A program made the position numbers and the translations under genes. Positions 1-6,652 of a stretch of DNA of 6,709 nt are shown piece after piece; position 1 is the first letter of the stretch, and each line of letters opens with the position of its first letter. Origin of the DNA: Alphaproteobacteria bacterium (GTDB taxonomy: Bacteria; Pseudomonadota; Alphaproteobacteria; JAJFFI01); assembly GCA_021776755.1 (NCBI GenBank), contig JAJFFI010000439.1:1-6709 (forward strand), given 5' to 3'. A model generated the notes under the pieces. The model was given only the letters and a program-made list of their open reading frames with translations. It was not told the DNA's origin and ran no database searches.

Positions 1-1251
1 CGTCAGCCAGTTCGCCGCCCAGCGCCGGACCGGATGAGCGGCCATCTCGCGCTCCAGCCTGAATGCCGCAATGTCCACATCGTAGCCGCCGATGAGTTCG
101 TCCGGTCCGTCCGACATGATCAGGACGCGCCGCCCTGATCCGATCGTATGGCGTGCCAGTTGCTGATAGGCAACGACGCCCTCGCAAAAGAGGCCGTCAA
201 GGGAGTTGCGTGCTTGCTGGCGATGCAACGGAACGCAATCGCTGCCGATCAAATCGATGACTTCGTGCCGGTTGTCCAGGCGTTCGGCCGTAAAGCGGCT
301 CGCGGAGAGTTCGTCCAGATCGTTGCCCCGCCCGGGTGGCGTTCGGCTGGTCGAACCGTAGAGGGAATGCAGGGGCTCGCCAGCCTGGTCCCTGGCGAAG
401 ACATTGACCAGTGTGCTGTCGATCCCGCCGCTGAGGGTTGCTTGGAAGTCGACCTCGGCGGGAACCCGCATCCGGCACGCATCCGCGATATGGCGGCCAA
501 AGAGATCGAGGACCTCCCCCTCGGACGGATCGGCGGCAAAAAAATCGAACCACTTCTCGGGCTGAAGCCGGCGGCTCCGAGCCGTCGAAATCCCGGGCTG
601 TCCGGCGGTCACCGTCATGTTGGTGCCGGCTTCGAGGCGAAATACACCCTGGAGCAAGGTCTTGGTCGGGGGCGCGGCGCGGTTTTGAAACGCGCTTGCA
701 ACCGCATCGAAATCAAGCGTCTCGGCGCCGCTGCTGGCGAGAAGAATGGGGGGGATCTCCGAGGCCAGGATCAATTCGTTGTCCTGGACCCGATAGAATA
801 CGTGCTTCTCGCCGAGAAGGTCACGACCGATCGTGATGGCCCGACGATCCGGTTCATAAAGGACGAAACTCCAGAAGCCATCCAACCGTTCCAGGAACGC
901 CGAACCCTCCAGGACCAATCCGTGCAGCATGACTTCGGTATCGGAGCGCGTCGCAAACTTCACTCCTCGCCCTTCCAGTCGTGCCAGTTCATCGGTGAAA
1001 TTGAAGATCTCGCCATTGTAGCTGAGCACGGCGCCGCCGTCGCGCGTGTGCATCGGAACGGGAAAATCGTTGCCAACATCGACGATCGCAAGGCGCGAAT
1101 TTCCGAGTGCAACCAGACGATCGTCTGAAACAGCGATGCCTTGCCTGTCGGGTCCGCGGTGACGCAGGGCTGCGGTCATTGCCGCGATCCGGCGCTCGGC
1201 GTCGACGACCGGACGTCCGCTCAGACTGACAATGGCGGCAATCCCGCACAT
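1..1251 (-). CDS. asnB: Asparagine synthase (glutamine-hydrolysing) family protein, C-terminus beyond window
   Basis: The frame is open without a stop from ATG at 1251 to the left edge (417 codons seen; family members usually have about 550-650 residues). The protein starts MCGIAAIV, so Cys2 is the class II glutamine amidotransferase nucleophile once Met is removed; this fixes the start. Other glutaminase signatures are RHRGPD (30-35), Arg53 in SRLAIVD, YNGEIFN (78-84), SDTEV (103-107), RDLLGEKHVFY (143-153) and ASEI (163-166). The synthetase domain has the ATP-pyrophosphatase loop LSGGIDST (273-280) and SDGPDELIGGY (380-390), where typical AsnB has a SGDGGDELFGGY-like motif. The family moves glutamine ammonia to an adenylated carboxylate. 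At the end of a sugar operon it may amidate a sugar or a sugar substituent rather than make asparagine (inference). The 34-base gap to the MBL gene shows no good Shine-Dalgarno sequence. Family assignment is firm; substrate is unknown. Confidence 0.93.
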   Translation of the reverse strand, partial: MCGIAAIVSLSGRPVVDAERRIAAMTAALRHRGPDRQGIAVSDDRLVALGNSRLAIVDVGNDFPVPMHTRDGGAVLSYNGEIFNFTDELARLEGRGVKFATRSDTEVMLHGLVLEGSAFLERLDGFWSFVLYEPDRRAITIGRDLLGEKHVFYRVQDNELILASEIPPILLASSGAETLDFDAVASAFQNRAAPPTKTLLQGVFRLEAGTNMTVTAGQPGISTARSRRLQPEKWFDFFAADPSEGEVLDLFGRHIADACRMRVPAEVDFQATLSGGIDSTLVNVFARDQAGEPLHSLYGSTSRTPPGRGNDLDELSASRFTAERLDNRHEVIDLIGSDCVPLHRQQARNSLDGLFCEGVVAYQQLARHTIGSGRRVLIMSDGPDELIGGYDVDIAAFRLEREMAAHPVRRWAANWLT

Positions 1252-1285
1252 CAGGCGGCAACACAGGTATGCGCAGCGAGCATCG

Positions 1286-2569
1286 TCAGACCTGGAGGTA
1301 GTTCAGGAGGAGCATCAGCGAGGGGTCCATCTCGGGCGCCTTGCGATAGAAGCGGACATGCTGCGTGTTCATGTTGGACCAGATGTAGTGCCGGGTCAGA
1401 AAGCCCAGCAGCAACTCGTATGGCATTCGGAATATCTCGTACCGTTCGTCGGCAATCTCCTGTTCCGGCAGTCTGGTCACGATGTCATCTGCGAGACTGA
1501 GTCTGTAGAGCCGCTCCTCGCCAACGTCGATGAAATAGGCAATGTCAGAATGCGCCTTGTGGATGTTCTGCCATTTCCGCTGATTTGCTCGTGCGAGTGT
1601 GAGAAGTCTTGTCAGGTCGGTCCGCTGGCCTGGGGCAATGTGAAACTCCCCGCCAGGCGAAAACATCGACGGGACCTCGGCGAGTTCCTCGATGTATTCC
1701 ACTTCAGTGTCGTGGGTTTGCTCAACATAGTCGCCACGGCGCTTTCCTGTTGCCGTATCGAACTGGTTTGTCTCCGAGAGGAGGACGGCGTCAAATTCGG
1801 ATGCGGCGTGTTTCTTGGCGTATTCAACGACATCGGAACGCGGGCTCAATCCGGAATATTCGTATTGCCGAGCCTTTTCGCCACCACAAATGACGCCGCC
1901 TGCGATCGGGATCACGATCCCGGGTTCGAGTGCGTCGATATATTTCACAAACGCCGACTTCAGCTTGGTTGCCCGGTCTTCGGCTGCACGGGCCTTCTCG
2001 TCTTGGGTCAGGTTCTCGAAAAACATCGGCCATGGGCCATGCGCACCTGACGGGATCAATGCCACGTCGATCCGACCCGCGATCTCCCGGATATGCCTGC
2101 TCTGGGCTTCGTGCACACTGTTGTCGTTCGCGTTGACAGCAAATTCCCCATCAAGGCGGAACAACCCTATCGAGTCGACCTGCGGCGAATTCGCCGCCGG
2201 TTCCAGCCAGACATGATCGTTGCCGTTGAGGGGCAGCCCTCCTTCGATCGGCACCACCCGCACATCGGTGAAGCCGAGATTGGACACAACGCGGGCCGTG
2301 AAGTTGACTTCGTAATCTGCTACCAGAACGGGCGTGTCTTTTGCAAACTGTGCCAGCGTCGGGGCGTCGAAATGGTCGGGATGGGTGTGGGTGATATAGA
2401 TGTAGTCGGGCTTGATGGCGGCGACGTCTTCCCGCGACAGGATCGATTTTGGGAAATTGTAGAACCCGCTGTCTGACTGATTGTCGAAAGTTATCCATGG
2501 GTCAGCGAGGATAGACGTTTGCTCGCTTTCGAGCATCACCATCGCATTCGTGTAGAAAGTGATCTTCAC
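1286..2569 (-). CDS. Metallo-beta-lactamase-fold protein, CMAH/UlaG-like, without Rieske domain
   Basis: 427 residues from a GTG start that overlaps the methyltransferase stop as GTGA, with a clear GGGAG six bases upstream. The metal-binding motif is IYITHTHPDHFDAPTL (57-72; His61, His63, Asp65, His66). ADPWI lies at 22-26 and a probable bridging Asp is in NANDN (Asp149). Compared from memory with vertebrate CMP-N-acetylneuraminate hydroxylase, the catalytic half matches in order: ITYLTHA/DPWL, IYISHLHSDHLSYPTL, a small-residue/proline segment (here SGAHGPWPM, 174-182), IPIAGG (220-225), and a C-terminal LLLGFLTRHYIW segment (386-397). CMAH carries an N-terminal Rieske [2Fe-2S] domain; here the MBL domain begins at residue 2, and no CxH...CxxH motif is present. 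No signal peptide or membrane segment is seen, so it is probably cytosolic. It may oxidise or hydrolyse a group on the sugar made by this operon (inference). The fold is clear; the reaction is unknown. Confidence 0.88.
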   Translation of the reverse strand: MKITFYTNAMVMLESEQTSILADPWITFDNQSDSGFYNFPKSILSREDVAAIKPDYIYITHTHPDHFDAPTLAQFAKDTPVLVADYEVNFTARVVSNLGFTDVRVVPIEGGLPLNGNDHVWLEPAANSPQVDSIGLFRLDGEFAVNANDNSVHEAQSRHIREIAGRIDVALIPSGAHGPWPMFFENLTQDEKARAAEDRATKLKSAFVKYIDALEPGIVIPIAGGVICGGEKARQYEYSGLSPRSDVVEYAKKHAASEFDAVLLSETNQFDTATGKRRGDYVEQTHDTEVEYIEELAEVPSMFSPGGEFHIAPGQRTDLTRLLTLARANQRKWQNIHKAHSDIAYFIDVGEERLYRLSLADDIVTRLPEQEIADERYEIFRMPYELLLGFLTRHYIWSNMNTQHVRFYRKAPEMDPSLMLLLNYLQV

Positions 2570-3261
2570 AACTCACTCCCGTTCGGTTTGCTGGCAAAGG
2601 CCAACATCGACGCTGACCTGCCCTTCAGGATTTCCGGAATCCAGCGAGGCGCATCTCCCCGGAACGGCAACAGCCGGTAGGCGACGAAGAATCGCCGCGG
2701 CAAGAACCACATCCAGGACGGTTTCTTTACGAGCCACGGCACTATTTCAATGTTCTCAAATCCGTACATTTTCAGAATTTGCGCCAGCGACTCGGGTGAG
2801 TAGGGGTGCACGTGCGTTGGATCGTCAAAGAAGGTCGCGACAGAGTATTTCCAGTTCGGGCAGACAAAGATCGCCGCACTGCCCGGTTTCATCACGCGCA
2901 TCATCTCAGTCAGCATCATGTTTGGTGAATGCAGATGCTCGATAACCGATATTGAAGTAATGACATCGATCGAATTGTCGTCCACAGGGAGGGGATCCGC
3001 CTCCAGATCGACGCCGTCACCGATGTCGACGCCCTGCGCCTCGATGCCAGCGTCCCTGCAGCACTCGACGAACACGCCCGACCCTGAACCAACATCCAGC
3101 ACACGTTGGCCTGTCTGAAGCGGTGCGTGTCCGTTGATCTCAAGCCACTGGCAGAACGTCTCAAAGACACGCCGCTTGAGTTTCTGCTGGCGGTCGTCCT
3201 GCCAGGCCTCCGTGCCCCGCTGATGCTGGTGATAGCGGCTGATGTGGCCTTCGTTAGACAT
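2566..3261 (-). CDS. Class I SAM-dependent methyltransferase
   Basis: 231 residues from ATG at 3261 (MSNEGHISRY). The start overlaps the upstream TAA as ATGTCTAA and has AGGGGAG ten bases upstream. Motif I is VLDVGSGSGVF (54-64), the acidic end of strand 2 is VDI (78-80), and SVIEHLHSP (105-113) is the methyltransf_11-type motif, followed by MRVMKPGS (121-128) and FVCPNW (132-137). PTHVHPYSPESL (148-159) is typical of this family in surface-polysaccharide clusters. The C-terminus carries a hydrophobic/aromatic segment, WMWFLPRRFFVAYRLLPF (183-200), which might touch a lipid carrier or membrane but is not a convincing transmembrane helix. The likely role is O- or N-methylation of a sugar from this operon (inference from neighbours). 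The stop overlaps the next gene by four bases. An in-frame extension back to 3372 exists, but it only covers the end of the previous gene and looks non-coding. Confidence 0.92.
   Translation of the reverse strand: MSNEGHISRYHQHQRGTEAWQDDRQQKLKRRVFETFCQWLEINGHAPLQTGQRVLDVGSGSGVFVECCRDAGIEAQGVDIGDGVDLEADPLPVDDNSIDVITSISVIEHLHSPNMMLTEMMRVMKPGSAAIFVCPNWKYSVATFFDDPTHVHPYSPESLAQILKMYGFENIEIVPWLVKKPSWMWFLPRRFFVAYRLLPFRGDAPRWIPEILKGRSASMLAFASKPNGSEL
2576..2580 (-). promoter_or_regulatory. Ribosome binding site deciding the GTG start of the MBL gene
   Basis: On the minus strand this reads GGGAG, separated by six bases (TGAGTT) from GTG at 2569. It lies inside the last codons of the methyltransferase gene and supports the unusual GTG as the true start. 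The next in-frame ATG (residue 10) would remove the first beta strand of the MBL fold. Confidence 0.7.
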
Positions 3262-5083
3262 AACCCTCGGACTCCCCTGCCGCGACGCTGCTGGTGGTTT
3301 CGATGTCGCCCAGGATGTGAGTTGCCGCCGCGCGACCGCCGCCGCCGCCGCTGTCAAAGTACTTTCTAACAAGGGCCTGACGATGTTCTCTCTTCTCGTC
3401 CCAGTCTTCTTCGATTTCCTCGATCGGGCGGCTCAAAAAAGTCAGAAGTGCCGTGACCCAGTTCGGGTCCTTCGTCGAAAACAGAAAAGTACCGCGTTCG
3501 AAGGCTGTCTTCGCTTCGGGGCGCAGCGGCATGTTGTCGTCGACGTCGATAAACACGAGTGGTTTTCCGGACATCAGGCACCACGAAACCGTGCTGGTAG
3601 CCCGGCAGGTTACAAGCACCCGCGTGCGGTTTAGGAGATACCGCAAGTCGATCATGCCGGTGAAGGGATGGACATTGCCGAGGCTGCGGGCAATCTCGAC
3701 CGTGGGGTCGTCATCCGGAAACCGCCGGGAGGGATATGTCTTGTAGAGGACCGCGTGCGGGAGTTTCCCGAACACGTCCTGCAGGAGAGTGAGATCGAGA
3801 CCAAACATCTCGCGATCATTCTGCGGCCCGTACGAGAACTTGCCTGAGTAACCATGATAAACCGAGGTCGATACGAAGGTGATCGGCTCGTTTTGCGATT
3901 TATGGAAGCCAGCGCCTCCGGCCCGCCTGTAGTCGGCAGGCATGCCTACGGATACCGCCGTTCCCTTGCGGCCAGGAATGTCGTTGGCAACTGCCGCCCC
4001 ACCATCATTGAACATGTAGCCACGGTGCGCATTGTAGATGTCGTAGGTCGACAGGGTGTCTTCATGCCGGGCGCAGATTTCCGGGGAAACCCCGTGCTGA
4101 AAACCGGCAAAGAGCATGCCTTCTGCCTCGCATTTTAGCCTGACCGCAAAATTCTCTGGCTTGCACGGAAAATTGCACAGGACCACGGCGTCCCTGCCTG
4201 GCTCGGACCGCAAGGGCATTTTTTCGAGTTGACTGGCGGCGCTGAATTGCCTCTCGGCGTCAGCCTGGAGTGTAGCGCACAACCTTTTCAGGAGGGGGCG
4301 ATGCAGCGGTGGCAGGACAAACTCGTCGAGTGCCGGCTCGAGGACCTTTTCGAGACAGCGATCGAGCGCCTGCTCTGTACCTTCGGGAAGCGGCGATTGG
4401 TCCGGCGTAAGCCGAAGGGTGCGAATTCGACTGCCGCGAAGAGCCAACGCGACGGCGGTTTCCTGCAGCAGTTCGTTCTCGCCCAGGATCCAGACATCCA
4501 TTGCCTTCGCGCCCAGGCGCGGCAGGGCGCGATCCCGGAAGACCCGATAAAGCGCCCGCCGTACACCCGCGAGGCGCATTCTGCTGAGCAGGTCTGGCGC
4601 ACCTCCGCCCTGGCGATGGACGGTCTGCCCGACTTCGACGGGAACGTGCCGGCATTCAGCCTGGCTATTGCCAGCGAGGAGATCGGCCCAGGGGCCGTTG
4701 AATAGATCGTTCGCGGCAGGCTGCCCGGTCTCCACGTTCAGGATCACGACTGGTTCGGATAGTTCGCGCTCCTCGAGGCAGGCGGCGAGAGCGATCTGCT
4801 CGACTGACCGCAACGCATTGACGGCCGCAATTCCTTCGAATGGGCGCAGCGCCTCCTCGGCTGATGCGATCTCCAGCGCGTGGCACTGCAATGGCTTGCG
4901 AAGGTCCTGCAAATCCGTGATCCGGGCGCGAGACAGGCGGTCGGGCAGGAAGACAGCCCGGGCGGGAAGCCGGTGCGCAAGGAACGGCGAAACCGTCAAG
5001 ATCGATGAGTGAGGTTCGTGGTCGAATGCTGCCGCCGCCTCGAGGGCAGCAAAGCTGTCGCAAAATATTGCCGGCGCGGTCAC
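3254..5083 (-). CDS. Large unassigned surface-glycan protein, GT-B-like C-terminal half
   Basis: 609 residues from a GTG start (MTAPAIFCDS) that overlaps the pseG-like stop as GTGA; AGAAGAG lies nine bases upstream. I do not recognise a named gene. The N-terminal half (about 1-290) is alpha/beta with no clear signature. The C-terminal half reads like the nucleotide-binding lobe of GT-B transferases of the capsule/CDP-glycerol/KpsC-like kind: AVVLCNFPCKPENF (299-312), FQHGVSP (328-334) with the QHG triad, VLYKTYPSRRF (445-455) in the place of the usual KxHP, and RATSTVSWCLMSGKPLVFID (494-513), which resembles the STxxxEALxxGKPVI loop. It ends with KYFDSGGGGGRAA (574-586). No transmembrane segment is seen. 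It could transfer the sugar to flagellin or a lipid carrier, or resemble the poorly characterised surface carbohydrate biosynthesis proteins of Leptospira-type clusters (low confidence). The gene is certain; the function is open. Confidence 0.9.
   Translation of the reverse strand: MTAPAIFCDSFAALEAAAAFDHEPHSSILTVSPFLAHRLPARAVFLPDRLSRARITDLQDLRKPLQCHALEIASAEEALRPFEGIAAVNALRSVEQIALAACLEERELSEPVVILNVETGQPAANDLFNGPWADLLAGNSQAECRHVPVEVGQTVHRQGGGAPDLLSRMRLAGVRRALYRVFRDRALPRLGAKAMDVWILGENELLQETAVALALRGSRIRTLRLTPDQSPLPEGTEQALDRCLEKVLEPALDEFVLPPLHRPLLKRLCATLQADAERQFSAASQLEKMPLRSEPGRDAVVLCNFPCKPENFAVRLKCEAEGMLFAGFQHGVSPEICARHEDTLSTYDIYNAHRGYMFNDGGAAVANDIPGRKGTAVSVGMPADYRRAGGAGFHKSQNEPITFVSTSVYHGYSGKFSYGPQNDREMFGLDLTLLQDVFGKLPHAVLYKTYPSRRFPDDDPTVEIARSLGNVHPFTGMIDLRYLLNRTRVLVTCRATSTVSWCLMSGKPLVFIDVDDNMPLRPEAKTAFERGTFLFSTKDPNWVTALLTFLSRPIEEIEEDWDEKREHRQALVRKYFDSGGGGGRAAATHILGDIETTSSVAAGESEGYV
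3272..3278 (-). promoter_or_regulatory. Ribosome binding site for the methyltransferase ATG at 3261
   Basis: Minus-strand AGGGGAG lies ten bases before ATG at 3261, inside the final codons of the 609-residue gene. A second purine run, GAGGG (3264-3268), is probably too close to the ATG. The site supports ATG 3261 over the longer in-frame extension beginning at 3372. Confidence 0.55.
3335..3351 (-). repeat. Short GGC trinucleotide tract encoding five glycines
   Basis: Near the 3' end of the 609-residue gene the codons for Gly579-Gly583 are four GGC and one GGT, giving a near-perfect trinucleotide run on the minus strand. It lies just before the conserved-looking GRAAATHI end. Length change by slippage would stay in frame, so it is more likely a flexible loop than a phase-variation switch. 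Confidence 0.6.
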
Positions 5084-6126
5084 AGCATGGAGCTCTTCTG
5101 ATCCGCAATCCGGTTGCCGCGCTGCGTGTCGCCCGGATGCGCTTCCAGCATCGCCACCAGGGCATCCGCGACTCTGCGGGCGCCCCGGCCGTCCACAAGC
5201 GTTCGGCCGGTTCTTCCGAGGTGCGTCCGCAAATCCGGATCGCTGACGGCCCGCTCAATTGCCGCCTCCAGGGATGCGACGGCGCAGGGGCCGGTCTCGC
5301 CAACCAGCAGCGCTGCACCCTTCTGCGCGGCCCATTCCGCAAACGGCTGCTGGTTTGGCGCCGCCAGAACGGTAACCGAAGCCCGTCCCCGGGCCATCCT
5401 TTCCTGGAGCGACACGCCGCCAGAGCCGATTACCATGTCCGCCGCGTCATACAATCCGGAGAGGTCTTCTGCACCGACGACGAGCGAGTATCCCGCAGTC
5501 GAACATCGCGCCTCGATTGCCGAAAGATGAGGGGCATCTGCACCAAGCAGAACCGCAATATCGCCAACACCCTTCACCGCGCCGATCGCCTCTACTGCGT
5601 CAAGCGTTCGGGCTGTCGCATTTGACCCGTCCCGCAGGCCGTGTGAGACAAGAATGCGAGGCAGCCCGGAATCCGGCCGGGTCACAGGGTCGCTCGCGTA
5701 GGCCGGGCCGAGCAACGCGTATTGGGGGCCGGACAGGCGGGTGGCCGTTTCCGGATCGGGCAGCGCTGGCGAGATATAGCAATCGGCCGGCTCGGGACTG
5801 CGCCCAAAGTCTTCAAGCACCGCGACCAGGCGGCTTCCGGCCGCGACGTCGGCCAGAAACTGTTCACCGAAATCATATCCGTCGACAATCGCCAGTTGCG
5901 CGGCCATTGGCGAATGCTGAGCATCCCGGACTGCGGTTCGATACCCGCGGCGCTCAATTTTCAGTCGAGCCGCTTCCGCGTCTGGCGATATTCTGAACTC
6001 GATATCGAAATAACGGTCCAAAGCATTCGCAAGCGCGAGGCATCGTGCGACATGGCCTCCGCCCGCTTCGGATCTGCCGTCCGCGTAAATTGCTGCGAGC
6101 CCGAGTTTCCGGTCAGGCATTTTCAT
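5080..6126 (-). CDS. pseG: PseG/SpsG-family UDP-sugar hydrolase, divergent
   Basis: 348 residues from ATG at 6126, or 346 from ATG at 6120 (the start reads ATGAAAATG). A GGGA is better spaced for the second ATG, which would overlap the acetyltransferase stop as ATGCCTGA. PseG removes UDP from UDP-2,4-diacetamido-2,4,6-trideoxy-altrose in pseudaminic acid synthesis, in the cytosol, with a GT-B fold. Matches: YADGRSEAGGGHVARCLALA (14-33; His25 is the expected catalytic His, as His17 in Campylobacter PseG), IVDGYDF, GPQYALLGPAY, VSHGLRDGSNAT, VLLGADAPHL, the acceptor-domain loop AADMVIGSGGVSLQER and APNQQPFAEWAAQKGAALL. Several usual family residues differ (Arg of RxDxS is Tyr14; GGSD is replaced by HGLRDG; LLRxEF reads LLGPAY), so the exact substrate may not be that of classical PseG. 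An upstream extension to 6345 only shadows the acetyltransferase gene. Confidence 0.85.
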   Translation of the reverse strand: MKMPDRKLGLAAIYADGRSEAGGGHVARCLALANALDRYFDIEFRISPDAEAARLKIERRGYRTAVRDAQHSPMAAQLAIVDGYDFGEQFLADVAAGSRLVAVLEDFGRSPEPADCYISPALPDPETATRLSGPQYALLGPAYASDPVTRPDSGLPRILVSHGLRDGSNATARTLDAVEAIGAVKGVGDIAVLLGADAPHLSAIEARCSTAGYSLVVGAEDLSGLYDAADMVIGSGGVSLQERMARGRASVTVLAAPNQQPFAEWAAQKGAALLVGETGPCAVASLEAAIERAVSDPDLRTHLGRTGRTLVDGRGARRVADALVAMLEAHPGDTQRGNRIADQKSSML

Positions 6127-6652
6127 CGTCCCGGAACCGCGACATGCGGACGACGTCCATTCGCCGACCCTCGAAAACCACATGGCGCGACAGAACGGCG
6201 TCCTCGGCAAAGCCGGCTTTTTCAAAACATCGAATGCTCGGATGGTTCGCGGCATACATGCCGGCCGACAGTTTTTCGATTTCAAGGCTTTCAAACGCAA
6301 ACGCGGCGGCACAACCGATTGCACCGGGCCCGATCCCCTGGCCATGAAGGTCTCGATTACCGATCAGGATCGCGACGTCGCACTTCTTGTGCCACCGGTC
6401 GATCGAAGAGAGCCGGATGTTCCCGATGTGATTGCCGTCGAACTCGATCCGCCACATCGCGGCGTCGCCCGCGGCCACGGCGCCAGACACGTAGGACTTG
6501 ACCGACTCGATCGTGTGAGACACTCGGCCGACTTCCGTAAAGCGGCTGGTCTCGTGGTTGTGCAGCCACGACACGTATGTGTCCGTGACATGGGCCGGAA
6601 GCAATGGCGAAAGCCGCACCCGGTCCGCGCCCAGTTTCGGCAGGTCACGCAT
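6113..6652 (-). CDS. GNAT-family N-acetyltransferase (possible PseH role)
   Basis: 179 residues from ATG at 6652 (MRDLPKLGAD), overlapping the upstream aminotransferase stop as ATGCGTGA; an extension to 6700 would run deep into that gene and is rejected. The N-terminus RVRLSPLLPAHVTDTYVSWL (11-30) followed by an ETSRFTEVG stretch is the RimJ/RimL-like pattern seen in acetyltransferases of surface-sugar clusters. The acetyl-CoA pyrophosphate loop is RDLHGQGIGPGAI (100-112; QGIGPG), and NHPSIRCFEKAGF (136-148) is motif B. Its place between an aminotransferase and a PseG-like hydrolase fits acetyl-CoA-dependent N-acetylation of the 4-amino group of a UDP-4-amino-4,6-dideoxy sugar, the PseH step (inference from order). 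The N-terminal sequence does not look like Campylobacter PseH, so a different amino sugar, or protein acetylation, remains possible. Fold certain, substrate inferred. Confidence 0.88.
   Translation of the reverse strand: MRDLPKLGADRVRLSPLLPAHVTDTYVSWLHNHETSRFTEVGRVSHTIESVKSYVSGAVAAGDAAMWRIEFDGNHIGNIRLSSIDRWHKKCDVAILIGNRDLHGQGIGPGAIGCAAAFAFESLEIEKLSAGMYAANHPSIRCFEKAGFAEDAVLSRHVVFEGRRMDVVRMSRFRDDENA

Noticed and set aside
148..1128. Long plus-strand open frame of 326 codons.
   Set aside because: It lies wholly opposite the asparagine-synthase gene, whose minus-strand frame shows all family motifs. The plus-strand translation has no recognisable motif and is a by-product of GC-rich codon use.
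1252..1285. Possible promoter, terminator or small gene in the only intergenic gap.
   Set aside because: There are only 34 bases, with no hairpin followed by a T-run and no recognisable -35/-10 pair. The ATG at 1283 is out of frame with the asparagine-synthase gene.
1232..2050. Plus-strand open frame of 272 codons.
   Set aside because: It is antisense to the MBL gene and to the asparagine-synthase start. There are no family signatures, and the minus-strand protein is convincing throughout.
3335..3351. GGC tract as a possible phase-variable switch.
   Set aside because: Slippage of a trinucleotide keeps the frame and the tract is short, so on/off switching is not expected.
3262..3372. A 37-residue N-terminal extension of the methyltransferase.
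   Set aside because: It overlaps the end of the 609-residue gene and is Ala-rich, low-complexity sequence. ATG 3261 has a Shine-Dalgarno site and the overlap style of its neighbours.
6127..6345. A 73-residue N-terminal extension of the PseG-like protein.
   Set aside because: This stretch is the acetyltransferase gene read in another frame. PseG homologues begin just before the xDxS...GGGH motif, which fits ATG 6126 or 6120.
5722..6501. Plus-strand open frame of 259 codons.
   Set aside because: It spans two minus-strand genes with clear motifs, and its composition is rich in Arg and Ser as expected of an antisense shadow.
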